From CALBPI01 sp038524795 (lineage in GTDB: Bacteria > Pseudomonadota > Gammaproteobacteria > Steroidobacterales > Woeseiaceae): a stretch of 64,000 bases of DNA. The stretch is from NCBI GenBank assembly GCA_038524795.1, contig JBCBIJ010000003.1:248001-312000 (forward strand), in the 5' to 3' direction. Under the pieces are notes generated by a model, which was not told the DNA's origin, ran no database searches, and saw only the letters and a program-made list of their open reading frames with translations. Position numbers and translations under genes: made by a program. Shown piece by piece: positions 46,694-55,656 of the stretch; the stretch's first letter is position 1; each line of letters starts with the position of its first letter.

Positions 46694-49486
46694 TCAGTAA
46701 AGCGGCGTGCGTTGCCAGCTGTCGCCGTTGCGCGCGATCTCAAATCCGCGCCAGTACGTCAGATCAAGCTTGAGCGTGATGACCTGGGGCGTATTGTTCC
46801 AGTCGAGTGTTGTCAGGCGCAGCGACTCGCGGTCCTGCAGCGACGACACGGCAGCGAGGAAGGTGTCGAGGTCGGGCGTCGGTGCACCGTTGACCTCGAC
46901 AATGCGCCGCCCGGCCCAGAGACCGAAGCGCGATGCCGGTGAGCCGTAATTGAAGTACGCCACATAGACACCCGTGGGCGCGATGCCACGCTGACGCGCC
47001 AGCTCGCGGTAGGGCTCCTGCAACAGCGCCCCACCCCACTGCACGACACGGTCTGCACTGCGCCCATCGAGCACCTCAGTGCGCACCTCTGCACTCACGA
47101 GCTCGCGGTTGCGCCAGAACTCAAGCGTAACCACGGGCTTCTGCATGGCGCGCTCGACCTCGCGGAACGAGGTGACAAGCTCACCATCGACAGTCAGCAA
47201 CAAGTCGCCAGGTTGCAGCGTCTTGGCGGCATCTGTGGCGGCAGCCACGCGTTCCACGGTCAGCGCCTGGCGTTGCTTGCCATTGTGCGCCTCGAGCCGG
47301 TCCAGCCAAGGCTCGGGCAAACCCAGCTTGCGCGCGCTGGCCAGCGGCAGCATCGACCATTCGGTCTCCAGTGAGTACACGCTGCGATCGTCACGCACAA
47401 TATCGATAAATTCGGAGATCACCTCGGCCGGAATACCGCGCGTCATCTGACCGCCGTCGTTGCCACCCTGAAGGGCAAAACTCGACCAGCTCGCGACTAC
47501 GTTGCCGCGACGATCTGCCAGGACGCCGTCGACGGCCGGCGCGTTCACAACGGAGACGAGCTCGACGTTGAAGTCGCGAAAGCGAAGCGTGCGCGAGATT
47601 GGGATAGTCGCCGGACTGCGCGAGGCCACGCGCGTTTCCTGCAGGACCACACGATGCGACGGGGTCAGGCCCACGACCCAAACGGGATCATCAGGCTTGA
47701 GTGCAACGTCCGACAGGCGCGCGGCACGCACGGGTGTATCACCGATGAGCGCGGGGTCGTATTCAAGCATGGCCAGATTGTGCAGCGGGTGCACGTAGGC
47801 GACACGCGCGGGAATCTCAAGCGAGCCCGCAATGGTGATCGAGACGTCGCCCATGGCCATGGGCACCGTGTTTCGGTCGACGAGCACGAGGCCACGCTCG
47901 GCGTCGACGATGACTCCGGTGCCGTAGTAATGGCGTTCTGCGACGCCCGAAATCGTAAACGGCAGGTCGAAGTTTACGAGCACAAGCGAGGGCGAGAGCT
48001 TCGCGGCGCGCGCATCATCTTGCGGCGGGAAACTCGTCGAGCCCGGCTTCTGAGCTGCCTTCTCCGGGCCGCTCTCCAACGTCTCGCAGGGCCAGACGCC
48101 GTGGGTGTCGTCCCGCGCGCACAGGCGCGTCGGGTACCAGGTGCGATCGACGCGCACGATACGAAGCTGTCGCTGGCGCGGCGCATCGAGCGTCACGAAG
48201 CGAAACGGCACTCGGGCGTCCGACGGCAGCGCTTCGAGCACTTGCGCCAGGTCGTCAATGCTGGCGACCGACTTGCCGTCCACCTCGACGATAACCGAGC
48301 CGCGCGCGATGGCCGAGTTACTCAGCATGTAGCCGGGGTTGGCCACGAACACCCCACCCGCCGGCAAGTTGTAGTGCCGCGCCTGCTGGTAGGACAGCGT
48401 GTTGAGAATTGCATCACCAAACTCGAGGAAGCGACGCGGCGTGATCGCGTGCAGGTCGCCGACCGGCAGCGTGATATCGATGGCGTTGCCCCCGCGCTCC
48501 ACCGACAGGGTCACGTCCTCGCCCACGTTGTCGTCGAGCATCGATTCGAGCGGCACGAATGAGACGAGTGGCCTTTCGTTGACCGCGACGAGGATGTCGC
48601 CAGGCCGCAGCTTGTTGTGGGCAGGCGAACCCGGCAGCACGAATCCTACGGTAAGCATGCCCGTGTCATCAGGGAAGGCTTCCCGCAGCCGTGATTCCGT
48701 TGCTGACTGCAGACCAAGACGCTCAAGCTCATCGTAAGGCTTGCGCACGAAAGTCGTCTGCAGCGTGCCGCGTGCGACCGGCTGTCCCGCGCGGATGTAG
48801 TCGAGTGCACGCACAACACGATCCAGCGGCAGGAAGAAGCTTGACGCAGCCCCACTGCTGCCGCCCGCGTTGAGCGCAACCACACGGCCCTCGATGTCGA
48901 CAACAGGCGAGCCCGACGAGCCGCCCGAGGTGCTCGAGGCCGCCTGGAAGTAGAAGGTGTTGAAGTCGTTGTAGTTGCCGCGACCGTAGTTGGGCGCCGG
49001 GCGGTCCAGGCGCGCCAGCGTACCGGCCAGGATCGAGAGCTTCTCGCCGGCGTCGTTGCCGATCACACGAATGTCACGGCCGACGCGCGCGCGCGCAGGC
49101 GCAAGCTCGAGTTCAGCAGGTTCAATGTAGGACAGGGTCGCCGGGTCGTAGCGGTAAAAACCGAAGTCGTGCACGGGGTCGTAGTAGACCGGTTGCAGCG
49201 AGACTTCCTCGTTGTTGAGGAACACCGCCTCGGCCACAACGGGACCCGGCGTGACGACGTGACGATTGGTGAGAATCAGACCCTGTTCGGCATCGACAAC
49301 AAAACCCGTCGCCTGCGAAGAAACATTCCAGCCGGTATCAAAGGCCCGCGTCGAATCGATCTTGATCGACACAATGCCCGTGGAGATGCGTTCGATGGTG
49401 CTGGACCATTCGGGCGTTTCCGCCTGAAGCGGTGAAGTGGCGGCAAGCAAGCAGGTGGCGGCGAGGCACGAACGCATCAGGCTCAT
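46694..49486 (-). CDS. Tandem HtrA/Nma111-like serine protease with PDZ domains
   Basis: 930 residues with a signal peptide (CLAATCLLAATSPLQA). Protease domain 1 (about 30-235) has the triad H76 (LTNRHVV), D107 (VHDFGFYRYD) and S191 (STSGGSSGSPVVD). A PDZ region follows (about 255-430), with a second PDZ copy. A second protease-like domain at about 510-690 has lost the triad: the His site reads VDRNTVP and the Asp site HPLHNLAMLEYD. Two more PDZ-like repeats end the protein. This double arrangement is that of yeast Nma111/Ynm3, not of DegP. It is probably a periplasmic quality-control or processing protease. It stands alone. Confidence 0.9.
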   Translation of the reverse strand: MSLMRSCLAATCLLAATSPLQAETPEWSSTIERISTGIVSIKIDSTRAFDTGWNVSSQATGFVVDAEQGLILTNRHVVTPGPVVAEAVFLNNEEVSLQPVYYDPVHDFGFYRYDPATLSYIEPAELELAPARARVGRDIRVIGNDAGEKLSILAGTLARLDRPAPNYGRGNYNDFNTFYFQAASSTSGGSSGSPVVDIEGRVVALNAGGSSGAASSFFLPLDRVVRALDYIRAGQPVARGTLQTTFVRKPYDELERLGLQSATESRLREAFPDDTGMLTVGFVLPGSPAHNKLRPGDILVAVNERPLVSFVPLESMLDDNVGEDVTLSVERGGNAIDITLPVGDLHAITPRRFLEFGDAILNTLSYQQARHYNLPAGGVFVANPGYMLSNSAIARGSVIVEVDGKSVASIDDLAQVLEALPSDARVPFRFVTLDAPRQRQLRIVRVDRTWYPTRLCARDDTHGVWPCETLESGPEKAAQKPGSTSFPPQDDARAAKLSPSLVLVNFDLPFTISGVAERHYYGTGVIVDAERGLVLVDRNTVPMAMGDVSITIAGSLEIPARVAYVHPLHNLAMLEYDPALIGDTPVRAARLSDVALKPDDPVWVVGLTPSHRVVLQETRVASRSPATIPISRTLRFRDFNVELVSVVNAPAVDGVLADRRGNVVASWSSFALQGGNDGGQMTRGIPAEVISEFIDIVRDDRSVYSLETEWSMLPLASARKLGLPEPWLDRLEAHNGKQRQALTVERVAAATDAAKTLQPGDLLLTVDGELVTSFREVERAMQKPVVTLEFWRNRELVSAEVRTEVLDGRSADRVVQWGGALLQEPYRELARQRGIAPTGVYVAYFNYGSPASRFGLWAGRRIVEVNGAPTPDLDTFLAAVSSLQDRESLRLTTLDWNNTPQVITLKLDLTYWRGFEIARNGDSWQRTPLY

Positions 49487-49570
49487 AGGCGGGGTTCCGG
49501 TTCCGGCAGAGGTGGGACCCGGCCCACGACAACGGTGCCGTGAGCCGGTCAGGTCAGTTTTGAGACCCTA

Positions 49571-51049
49571 TCAGGCGTCGTTGGTTTCACGCCACGCGAT
49601 ATCGAGCTGCTTCGCCGCACGCACGTCGTCGAGGCGACGTACAGGTTGCGTGACGGGTGCTGCGTGAATGCTCGCGGGGTCGCTGGTCACGCGTTCGGCA
49701 ATGCGCACCATGGCGTCGACGAAGGCATCCAGCATATCTCGAGACTCGGTTTCTGTGGGCTCGATGAGCAGACACTCGGGCACAAGCAGCGGGAAGTAGG
49801 TCGTCGGCGCGTGGAAGCCGTCGTCGAGCAAAGCCTTGGCCACATCCATGGCGGTGATGTGATGCTCGCGCGCCGTTTTCTTGAGCGTGATGATGAACTC
49901 GTGGCTCGCGCGCCGATTCGGGAACGCCAGCTCGAAGCCTGCGGCTTCAAGACGCTTCATGAGGTAGTTGGCGTTGAGTGTCGCGAATTCGCCCACACGG
50001 CGCATGCCTTCGTCGCCCAGCATGCGCATGTAGATGTAAGCACGCAGCAGCACGCCCGCGTTGCCCATGAATCCGGACAGGCGCCCGATGCTTTGTGGCA
50101 GGTCGCGCTCGTCAAGCCAACGGTAACCGTCGTCGTCCTTACCGACGATGGGCACAGGCAGGAACGGCAGCAGCCGCTCGCCCACACCAACAGCGCCCGA
50201 ACCCGGACCGCCGCCACCGTGTGGTGTCGAGAAGGTCTTGTGCAGGTTCATGTGAATGACGTCGAAGCCCATATCGCCGGGACGCACCTTGCCGAGGATC
50301 GCATTGAGGTTGGCGCCGTCGTAATAGAGCAAGCCGCCCGCGTCGTGAACGATCTTGGCGATCTCCGTGATCTTGCGCTCGAACACGCCCAGTGTGGACG
50401 GGTTCGTGAGCATGATGCCGGCCGTGTTCGGTCCAACAGCTTCACGCAGCGCGTCGATATCGACGTCGCCTTCGGAATCCGTCGGCAACTCAACGACCTT
50501 GCAACCGCACATCGTTGCCGTGGCCGGATTGGTACCGTGCGCCGCATCGGGCACGAGAATCTCATTACGCGCCAGATCGCCGCGTGCGCGGTGGTAGGCG
50601 CGGATCATCGCGACACCCGTGAGTTCGCCCTGGGCGCCGGCCATCGGCGTCAGCGACACACCCTGCATGCCCGTGACGGATTTGAGCATGTCCTGAAGCT
50701 CGTACATGCACTCGAGGAAGCCCTGGCCGTGGGTCTCAGGGCCCAGCGGGTGACGGTTAATGAAACCGGGCAGCATTGCGAGCGAGTTACAAGCGCGTGG
50801 GTTGTACTTCATCGTGCACGAACCCAGCGGGTAGAAATTCGTGTCGATCGAAAAGTTCTTCTGCGACAGGCGCGTGTAGTGGCGCACCACCTGCAGTTCC
50901 GACACCTCCGGCAGAATTGTCTTCGACCCGCGGCGGTGTGCTGCCGGCAATTCGCAGCCTTCGAGCAGGCTGTCGACGGACTCGAGCGGGGCCTGGGCCG
51001 GAGCCGTGCGGCCGGGGCGCGACTGTTCGAAAATCAATGCTTCAGTCAT
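49571..51049 (-). CDS. gcvPB: Glycine dehydrogenase (decarboxylating) subunit 2
   Basis: 492 residues, the catalytic C-terminal half of the split P-protein. It decarboxylates glycine and passes the aminomethyl group to the lipoyl arm of GcvH. The PLP lysine is in IHMNLHKTFSTPHGGGGPG, and SLTPMAGAQGELTGV, PDAAHGTNPATATMCG and EPTETESRDMLDAF are characteristic. It is the last gene of gcvT-gcvH-gcvPA-gcvPB; twelve bases separate it from gcvPA. Confidence 0.97.
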   Translation of the reverse strand: MTEALIFEQSRPGRTAPAQAPLESVDSLLEGCELPAAHRRGSKTILPEVSELQVVRHYTRLSQKNFSIDTNFYPLGSCTMKYNPRACNSLAMLPGFINRHPLGPETHGQGFLECMYELQDMLKSVTGMQGVSLTPMAGAQGELTGVAMIRAYHRARGDLARNEILVPDAAHGTNPATATMCGCKVVELPTDSEGDVDIDALREAVGPNTAGIMLTNPSTLGVFERKITEIAKIVHDAGGLLYYDGANLNAILGKVRPGDMGFDVIHMNLHKTFSTPHGGGGPGSGAVGVGERLLPFLPVPIVGKDDDGYRWLDERDLPQSIGRLSGFMGNAGVLLRAYIYMRMLGDEGMRRVGEFATLNANYLMKRLEAAGFELAFPNRRASHEFIITLKKTAREHHITAMDVAKALLDDGFHAPTTYFPLLVPECLLIEPTETESRDMLDAFVDAMVRIAERVTSDPASIHAAPVTQPVRRLDDVRAAKQLDIAWRETNDA

Positions 51050-51061
51050 GGTCGTCTCCCC

Positions 51062-52444
51062 TCAGCCCGCGCTCGCGAGCGAGCCCTGTTCGTTCATGAC
51101 CTCGGCCAGCAGCGCGCGGTAGCGCTCGATGTCCTCGTCGGTCTTGGTCTCAGTCGCGCAAACCAGCAGCGCGTTGCCAAGCTCGGGATGGTCCGCGCTT
51201 AAGTCGAGGCCGCCAAGCACGTCATGCTCGGCCAGGCGCGCGAGCACATCGGCGGCGGGCCGATCGAGACGCAATACGGCTTCGTGGAAGAACGGCGTGT
51301 CGTAGGCGCGCTCAACGCCGCGCACCGAGGTGAGCGCCGACACAAGCTTCCGCGTCTGGCGGTGACTGGCGGCAGCGACGCGCGCGAGGCCTTCTTCACC
51401 CAACACGGCCAGATACATCGTTGCCGCCGTGACCATGAGGCCCTGGTTGGTGCAAATGTTCGAGGTCGCTTTAGAGCGGCGGATGTGCTGCTCGCGGGCC
51501 TGCAGCGTCAGCGTGAAGCCCGATTTGCCATCGACGTCCACGGTGCGACCGACGATGCGACCCGGAAGCTGACGCACGAGTGCGGCACGCGTCGTCATAA
51601 AGCCGAAGTAGGGACCGCCCGAAGACAGCGGCACACCCAATGGCTGGCCCTCACCACAGACGATGTCGGCGCCCTTTTCACCCCATTCACCGGGCGGGCG
51701 AATTAGTGCGAGCGAAGTCGGGTTTACCACCGCGACAACGAGTGCACCGACAGCGTGAGCCGCGTCGGTGAGTGCATCGACTTCTTCGAGGTTGCCCAGA
51801 AAGTTTGGCTGCTGGATGACGACGGCCACGGGCGGCTCTTCGCCAGCCAAAAACTGTGCGGGATCCGCGATTCCGCGTGCCGAATCCAGCGGCGACTCGT
51901 CAAACAGCAAGCCCTGGGTGCCCGCGATGGCCTGGGCCACCTTCTGGTAGGTCCGGCTTGTGCCACCCGCGAATACGACGCGGCGCGACTTTGACTTGCG
52001 GTTGGCGCGCACGGCCATGAGCGCCGCCTCGGCAACGGCAGACGCGCCGTCGTAGAGCGAGGCATTGCTGACCTCCATACCCGTGAGGCTTGCGATCATC
52101 GACTGGTACTCGTAGATGACCTGCAGCGTGCCCTGGCTGGCCTCGGCCTGGTAAGGCGTGTAGGCGCTATAGTATTCGCCGCGCGTGGTGAGCTGCCAGA
52201 CGAGCGCCGGGATGTGGTGCTCGTAGGCACCCGCACCGATGAACGACAGGGCGTCATGATCCTGTGCTGCGCGCTCGTGCATGAGCCGCGTGACTTGCAT
52301 CTCGTTGAGCGCAGACGGTACGCCTTCGAGCCCATCGATTCGAAGCGACTCCGGAATTTCGTCGAACAGCTCGTCGATGGACTCGGCACCAATGGTGTCG
52401 AGCATCTCGCGGATGTCGGTTTCAGTGTGCGGAATAAACGGCAT
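51062..52444 (-). CDS. gcvPA: Glycine dehydrogenase (decarboxylating) subunit 1
   Basis: 460 residues, the N-terminal half of the split P-protein, forming a heterotetramer with subunit 2. It has MPFIPHTETDIREMLDTIG at the start, FIGAGAYEHHIPALVW, YTPYQAEASQGTLQVIYEYQ and GEGQPLGVPLSSGGPYFGF. It lacks its own PLP lysine. Proteobacteria commonly carry one fused P-protein; the two-gene form is more typical of Firmicutes, archaea and some gammaproteobacteria. Confidence 0.97.
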   Translation of the reverse strand: MPFIPHTETDIREMLDTIGAESIDELFDEIPESLRIDGLEGVPSALNEMQVTRLMHERAAQDHDALSFIGAGAYEHHIPALVWQLTTRGEYYSAYTPYQAEASQGTLQVIYEYQSMIASLTGMEVSNASLYDGASAVAEAALMAVRANRKSKSRRVVFAGGTSRTYQKVAQAIAGTQGLLFDESPLDSARGIADPAQFLAGEEPPVAVVIQQPNFLGNLEEVDALTDAAHAVGALVVAVVNPTSLALIRPPGEWGEKGADIVCGEGQPLGVPLSSGGPYFGFMTTRAALVRQLPGRIVGRTVDVDGKSGFTLTLQAREQHIRRSKATSNICTNQGLMVTAATMYLAVLGEEGLARVAAASHRQTRKLVSALTSVRGVERAYDTPFFHEAVLRLDRPAADVLARLAEHDVLGGLDLSADHPELGNALLVCATETKTDEDIERYRALLAEVMNEQGSLASAG

Positions 52445-52462
52445 GCGCGGCTCCAGTAGCGT

Positions 52463-52858
52463 TCAGTCGTCGAGGTTTTCGAGAAATTCCTGGTAGGCGT
52501 CCGCGCTCATCAGCGCGTCAAGGTCACCGCGGTCACCAGGGGTGATTCGGGCGATCCAACCTTCGCCATAAGGGTCTTCATTGATGCTCTCAGGCGTGTC
52601 GGCCAGTGCATCATTGATGGCTGTAACGGTGCAGGTGATGGGCGCGTAGACATCGGACGCCGCCTTCACGGATTCGACCACGGCAATGCCATCACCGGAA
52701 TCAATCTCCTGGCCCACTTCGGGCAGCTCGACGTAGACGAGGTCGCCCAGCGCCTCCTGCGCGTGCGCGGTAATGCCGACAACAACGCTGCCGTCGTCCT
52801 CAAGCCGCAGCCATTCATGTTCATCGGTGTATTTCAGATCACCTGGGATGTTGCTCAT
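52463..52858 (-). CDS. gcvH: Glycine cleavage system H protein
   Basis: 131 residues from ATG 52858 (MSNIPGDLKYTDEHEWLRLE), with an AGGAGG-type ribosome site just upstream. The lipoylated lysine is in the segment VVESVKAASDVYAPI. The lipoyl arm shuttles the aminomethyl group and electrons among P, T and L proteins. LipB in this window may supply its octanoyl group. It lies between gcvT and gcvPA. Confidence 0.97.
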   Translation of the reverse strand: MSNIPGDLKYTDEHEWLRLEDDGSVVVGITAHAQEALGDLVYVELPEVGQEIDSGDGIAVVESVKAASDVYAPITCTVTAINDALADTPESINEDPYGEGWIARITPGDRGDLDALMSADAYQEFLENLDD

Positions 52859-52895
52859 CGGTTCCCCTCCTCGCCGATCGGTCCACCGCGGACGA

Positions 52896-53993
52896 TCAGA
52901 TCTCGACTTTGATGGTGCCGCGCCGAACGAACGGCGGCGGCACGACGCGTGCTGTGAGCAGCTTGTTTCGCACCTTGACGTGCACCGTGTCGCCCGCGTC
53001 GCTGGCAATGCGCGCCAACGCAATCGAGCGCTCCAGTGTCGGCCCGTAGCCGCCACTCGTGATTTCCCCCAGCGGCTCGCCCGACGCACTAACGACTTCC
53101 TGGTGGTCGCGCAGCACACCGCGCGACTCGAGCAGCAAGCCCGTCAGTTTCTGCTCGACGCCCTGCCCGCGCACAGCCTCAACGGCAGCACGCCCGACAA
53201 AATCACGATCGTCACCGAGTGCGAGCGTCCATCCGAGGTTCGACGTATCGGGCGGCGTGGATTCGTCCATGTCCGATCCGTACAGATTCAGGCCCGCCTC
53301 AAGCCGCAGTGTGTCGCGTGCGCCAAGACCACAAGGTCGAATGCCCTGCGCGAGCATCGCAGCCCAGGCGCTGGCAACTTCCGCCTCCGGCAGGATGATC
53401 TCCCAGCCGTCCTCGCCCGTGTAACCCGTACGCGCGACGAACCAGTCGCCGGCCTCTGCGGCGTAGAAAGGCTTCAGCGCTTGCGAAGGCTCACGGAGTG
53501 CTTCGGGCAGCAGGGACTCGGCCAGCGATCGCGCCTTGGGGCCCTGCACGGCCAGCATCGCAAGCTCGGGGCGCTCCGTAAGCGTGATGTTGAAGCCCTC
53601 GGCCTGCGACGCCATCCAGGCGAGATCCTTGTCGCGCGTCGCGGCATTCACAACCAGTCGGTAGTGGTCGCCGCCGCGCCAGTAGGCAATCAAATCGTCA
53701 ACGACGCCACCGGCCTCGTTGAGCATGCAGGTGTACACGGCCTGCCCCGCGGTTTTGGCCTTATCAATGTCATTGGCAAGGAGACGGCGGAGGTACTGAC
53801 GCGGCTGATCGGCGTCGCCATCGATATCGACCACGGTCATATGGGAAACGTCGAACACACCGGCCGACTGGCGCACCACGTGGTGCTCGTCGAGCTGCGA
53901 GCCATAATGGAGCGGCATTTCCCAGCCGCCAAAATCGACGAGCTTACCGCCGGCTTCGATGTGGGCTGCGTGCAGCGCGGTTTTCTTGAGCAT
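52896..53993 (-). CDS. gcvT: Glycine cleavage system T protein (aminomethyltransferase)
   Basis: 365 residues. It moves the one-carbon unit to tetrahydrofolate, giving 5,10-methylene-THF for MetF and ThyA, and frees ammonia. Motifs include GGKLVDFGGWEMPLHYGSQ, VFDVSHMTVVDIDG, YTGEDGWEIILP and GLGARDTLRLEAGLNLYG. It is the first gene of the gcv operon. Its start is 49 bases downstream of the riboswitch on the minus strand. Confidence 0.97.
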   Translation of the reverse strand: MLKKTALHAAHIEAGGKLVDFGGWEMPLHYGSQLDEHHVVRQSAGVFDVSHMTVVDIDGDADQPRQYLRRLLANDIDKAKTAGQAVYTCMLNEAGGVVDDLIAYWRGGDHYRLVVNAATRDKDLAWMASQAEGFNITLTERPELAMLAVQGPKARSLAESLLPEALREPSQALKPFYAAEAGDWFVARTGYTGEDGWEIILPEAEVASAWAAMLAQGIRPCGLGARDTLRLEAGLNLYGSDMDESTPPDTSNLGWTLALGDDRDFVGRAAVEAVRGQGVEQKLTGLLLESRGVLRDHQEVVSASGEPLGEITSGGYGPTLERSIALARIASDAGDTVHVKVRNKLLTARVVPPPFVRRGTIKVEI

Positions 53994-54042
53994 GGTTGGC
54001 TCCGATGCGGGCGCATCGCGCCAGCGTGGTCGGTCGAAGCCC

Positions 54043-54210
54043 CTCTGTCCATGGACCTGAGAGATCAGCGCGTGCGGCGCGTTCCCCTTCGGTGGACCGC
54101 GAAGCGGCCGCTCTCCAGAGCCGATCAGATCGCGCGGTCCGGGTACCTGAGCGTTTCCGGGCTGGTTGCGCCTTCGGTGGTCCGATAAACGGACGCTCTC
54201 CCGCGCGATC
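54043..54210 (-). promoter_or_regulatory. Tandem glycine riboswitch upstream of gcvT
   Basis: Read on the minus strand, two aptamers lie one after the other. Aptamer 1 (54210-54128) has a perfect ten-base P1 (GATCGCGCGG with CCGCGCGATC), GGGAGAGCGTCC, then ACCACCGAAGG and CTCAGGTA. Aptamer 2 (54120-54043) has P1 arms CTCTG and CAGAG, GGAGAGC, CCACCGAAGGGG and CTCTCAGGT. These are the conserved glycine-aptamer blocks, in order and with normal spacing. Glycine binding should switch on the gcv operon. I see no clear terminator between aptamer 2 and the gcvT start, so control may be at translation. Confidence 0.93.
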
Positions 54211-54288
54211 GCTGGATCGAGGCACGATCATAGCGACCGGACCCTGCCAATACCAGCGCGCGCAGATCCCCTGTCTAGGTCCGGCGCG

Positions 54289-54741
54289 TTACAACGGCAG
54301 TGCGGTAGTGCGTTTTCTCTCGTGCAGCACGAAACTCGTGTTGGCGGCATTGACGCCGTGACCCGCGAGCAGACTACCGCGCAGAAATTGCTCGAAATGC
54401 GGGACGTCTCGAGCCACGACCTTGAGCAGGTAGTCGTACTGTCCGCTCAGCGCGTGGCACTCGAGCACCTCCTCGGAGGCCGCAACGACGGTGTCGAAGC
54501 GCGCGAGCGTCTCGGGATGATGATCTTCGAGCGAGATGTGCACGAAGGCCATGATCGACAGGCCAGCCGATTCCCGATCCACGAGCGCCGCGTAGCCCTC
54601 GATGACGCCCTCACGCTGAAGTCGCTGTACACGGCGCAGGCAGGGTGAGGGCGACAGCCCCACGGCTTCGGCCAGTGCCTGGTTGGAGATCCGGCCATCA
54701 CGCTGCAAGGTGTGCAAAATCTTGCGGTCAAAGCTATCCAC
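54289..54741 (-). CDS. Lrp/AsnC-family transcriptional regulator
   Basis: 150 residues from GTG 54741 (MDSFDRKILHTLQRDGRISN), the usual Lrp start. The helix-turn-helix is NQALAEAVGLSPSPCLRRVQRLQREGVIEG. The RAM ligand domain follows (YAALVDRESAGLSIMAFVHISL ... VLECHALSGQYDYLLKVVARD). It is divergent from phhA across an AT-rich gap of 123 bases, so it probably controls phenylalanine or aromatic amino-acid catabolism as an activator or repressor. Confidence 0.92.
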   Translation of the reverse strand: MDSFDRKILHTLQRDGRISNQALAEAVGLSPSPCLRRVQRLQREGVIEGYAALVDRESAGLSIMAFVHISLEDHHPETLARFDTVVAASEEVLECHALSGQYDYLLKVVARDVPHFEQFLRGSLLAGHGVNAANTSFVLHERKRTTALPL

Positions 54742-54797
54742 AGCAATTAATTTCTCTACATAGCAACTTATCTGACTAATTATTGCGCATTTCCGTA

Positions 54798-54810
54798 CAT
54801 TGTGACAATG
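54798..54810. promoter_or_regulatory. Palindrome between the Lrp-type gene and phhA
   Basis: CATTGTGACAATG is a perfect six-plus-six inverted repeat around a central G. It lies in the AT-rich intergenic region, 57 bases from the Lrp-type GTG and 54 bases before the phhA ATG. Lrp-family regulators bind such sites, so it is a candidate operator. Confidence 0.55.
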
Positions 54811-54864
54811 ATCGCAATCCTGAATCCCTGAATCCGCGTAAACTTGTCGTCGGAGGATTTCGTT

Positions 54865-55650
54865 ATGGGCAAAGGCATTGTTTACACGGCTAAGCAGCCG
54901 GACGCAGACGGATTCATCGCCTACAGCGACGAAGAGCATTCAGTCTGGCGCACACTCTACAAACGCCAGCTGGAAGTCCTACCCGGGCGGGCCTGCGACG
55001 CCTACCTCAGCGCGCACGCCGACCTTGGCCTGTCGCCGGACCACGTCCCACAGTGCCGCGAAATTTCCGAGCGCCTGGAACCCATGACCGGCTGGCGCGT
55101 CGCACCGGTGCCCGCGCTCATTCCTGCGGACCAGTTCTTCACGATGCTGGCAAACCGCGAGTTTCCGGCGGCATCGTTTCTCCGCGATCGGCGCGAGCTC
55201 GACTACCTGGAAGAGCCCGACATCTTCCACGAAGTCTTCGGCCATGCGCCGCACTTAACAGATCGTCGGTTCTCGGAGTTCACTCACGCCTACGGCCGCG
55301 CCAGCCTGGCAGCCGACGACGGTGACCGGGAACTGCTGGCACGCCTGTATTGGTTTACGGCGGAGTTCGGGCTGGTCGCGACCGACGATGGGCCTCGCGC
55401 GTACGGCGCCGGCATCTGCTCGTCGCCGGGCGAGACGCGCTACGCCGTCGAAAGCGCGGAACCTGAGCGCCGGCCGTTCGACGTCATCGATGTGCTGCGT
55501 ACGCCGTTTCGCATCGACACCTTCCAGCCGATCTACTACGTACTCGACTCGTTCGACACGCTGTTTGATCTCGCCGGCAGCGACCTCGGCGCCCTGCTCC
55601 GCAAGGCGCGCCGTCTCGGCGACTTCACCCCGGCCTTCGAAGCCGCCTGA
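54865..55650 (+). CDS. phhA: Phenylalanine 4-hydroxylase
   Basis: 261 residues from ATG 54865, which has GGAGG eight bases upstream; an upstream TTG adds seven residues and is less likely. The iron and pterin-dependent enzyme makes tyrosine from phenylalanine. The iron ligands are the two His of DIFHEVFGHAPHL and the Glu of LYWFTAEFGLV. SDEEHSVWRTLYKRQ and GAGICSSPGE are family patterns. It lacks the regulatory domain of animal enzymes. A pterin dehydratase gene is not in the window. Confidence 0.97.
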   Translation: MGKGIVYTAKQPDADGFIAYSDEEHSVWRTLYKRQLEVLPGRACDAYLSAHADLGLSPDHVPQCREISERLEPMTGWRVAPVPALIPADQFFTMLANREFPAASFLRDRRELDYLEEPDIFHEVFGHAPHLTDRRFSEFTHAYGRASLAADDGDRELLARLYWFTAEFGLVATDDGPRAYGAGICSSPGETRYAVESAEPERRPFDVIDVLRTPFRIDTFQPIYYVLDSFDTLFDLAGSDLGALLRKARRLGDFTPAFEAA

Positions 55651-55656
55651 GCTTCC

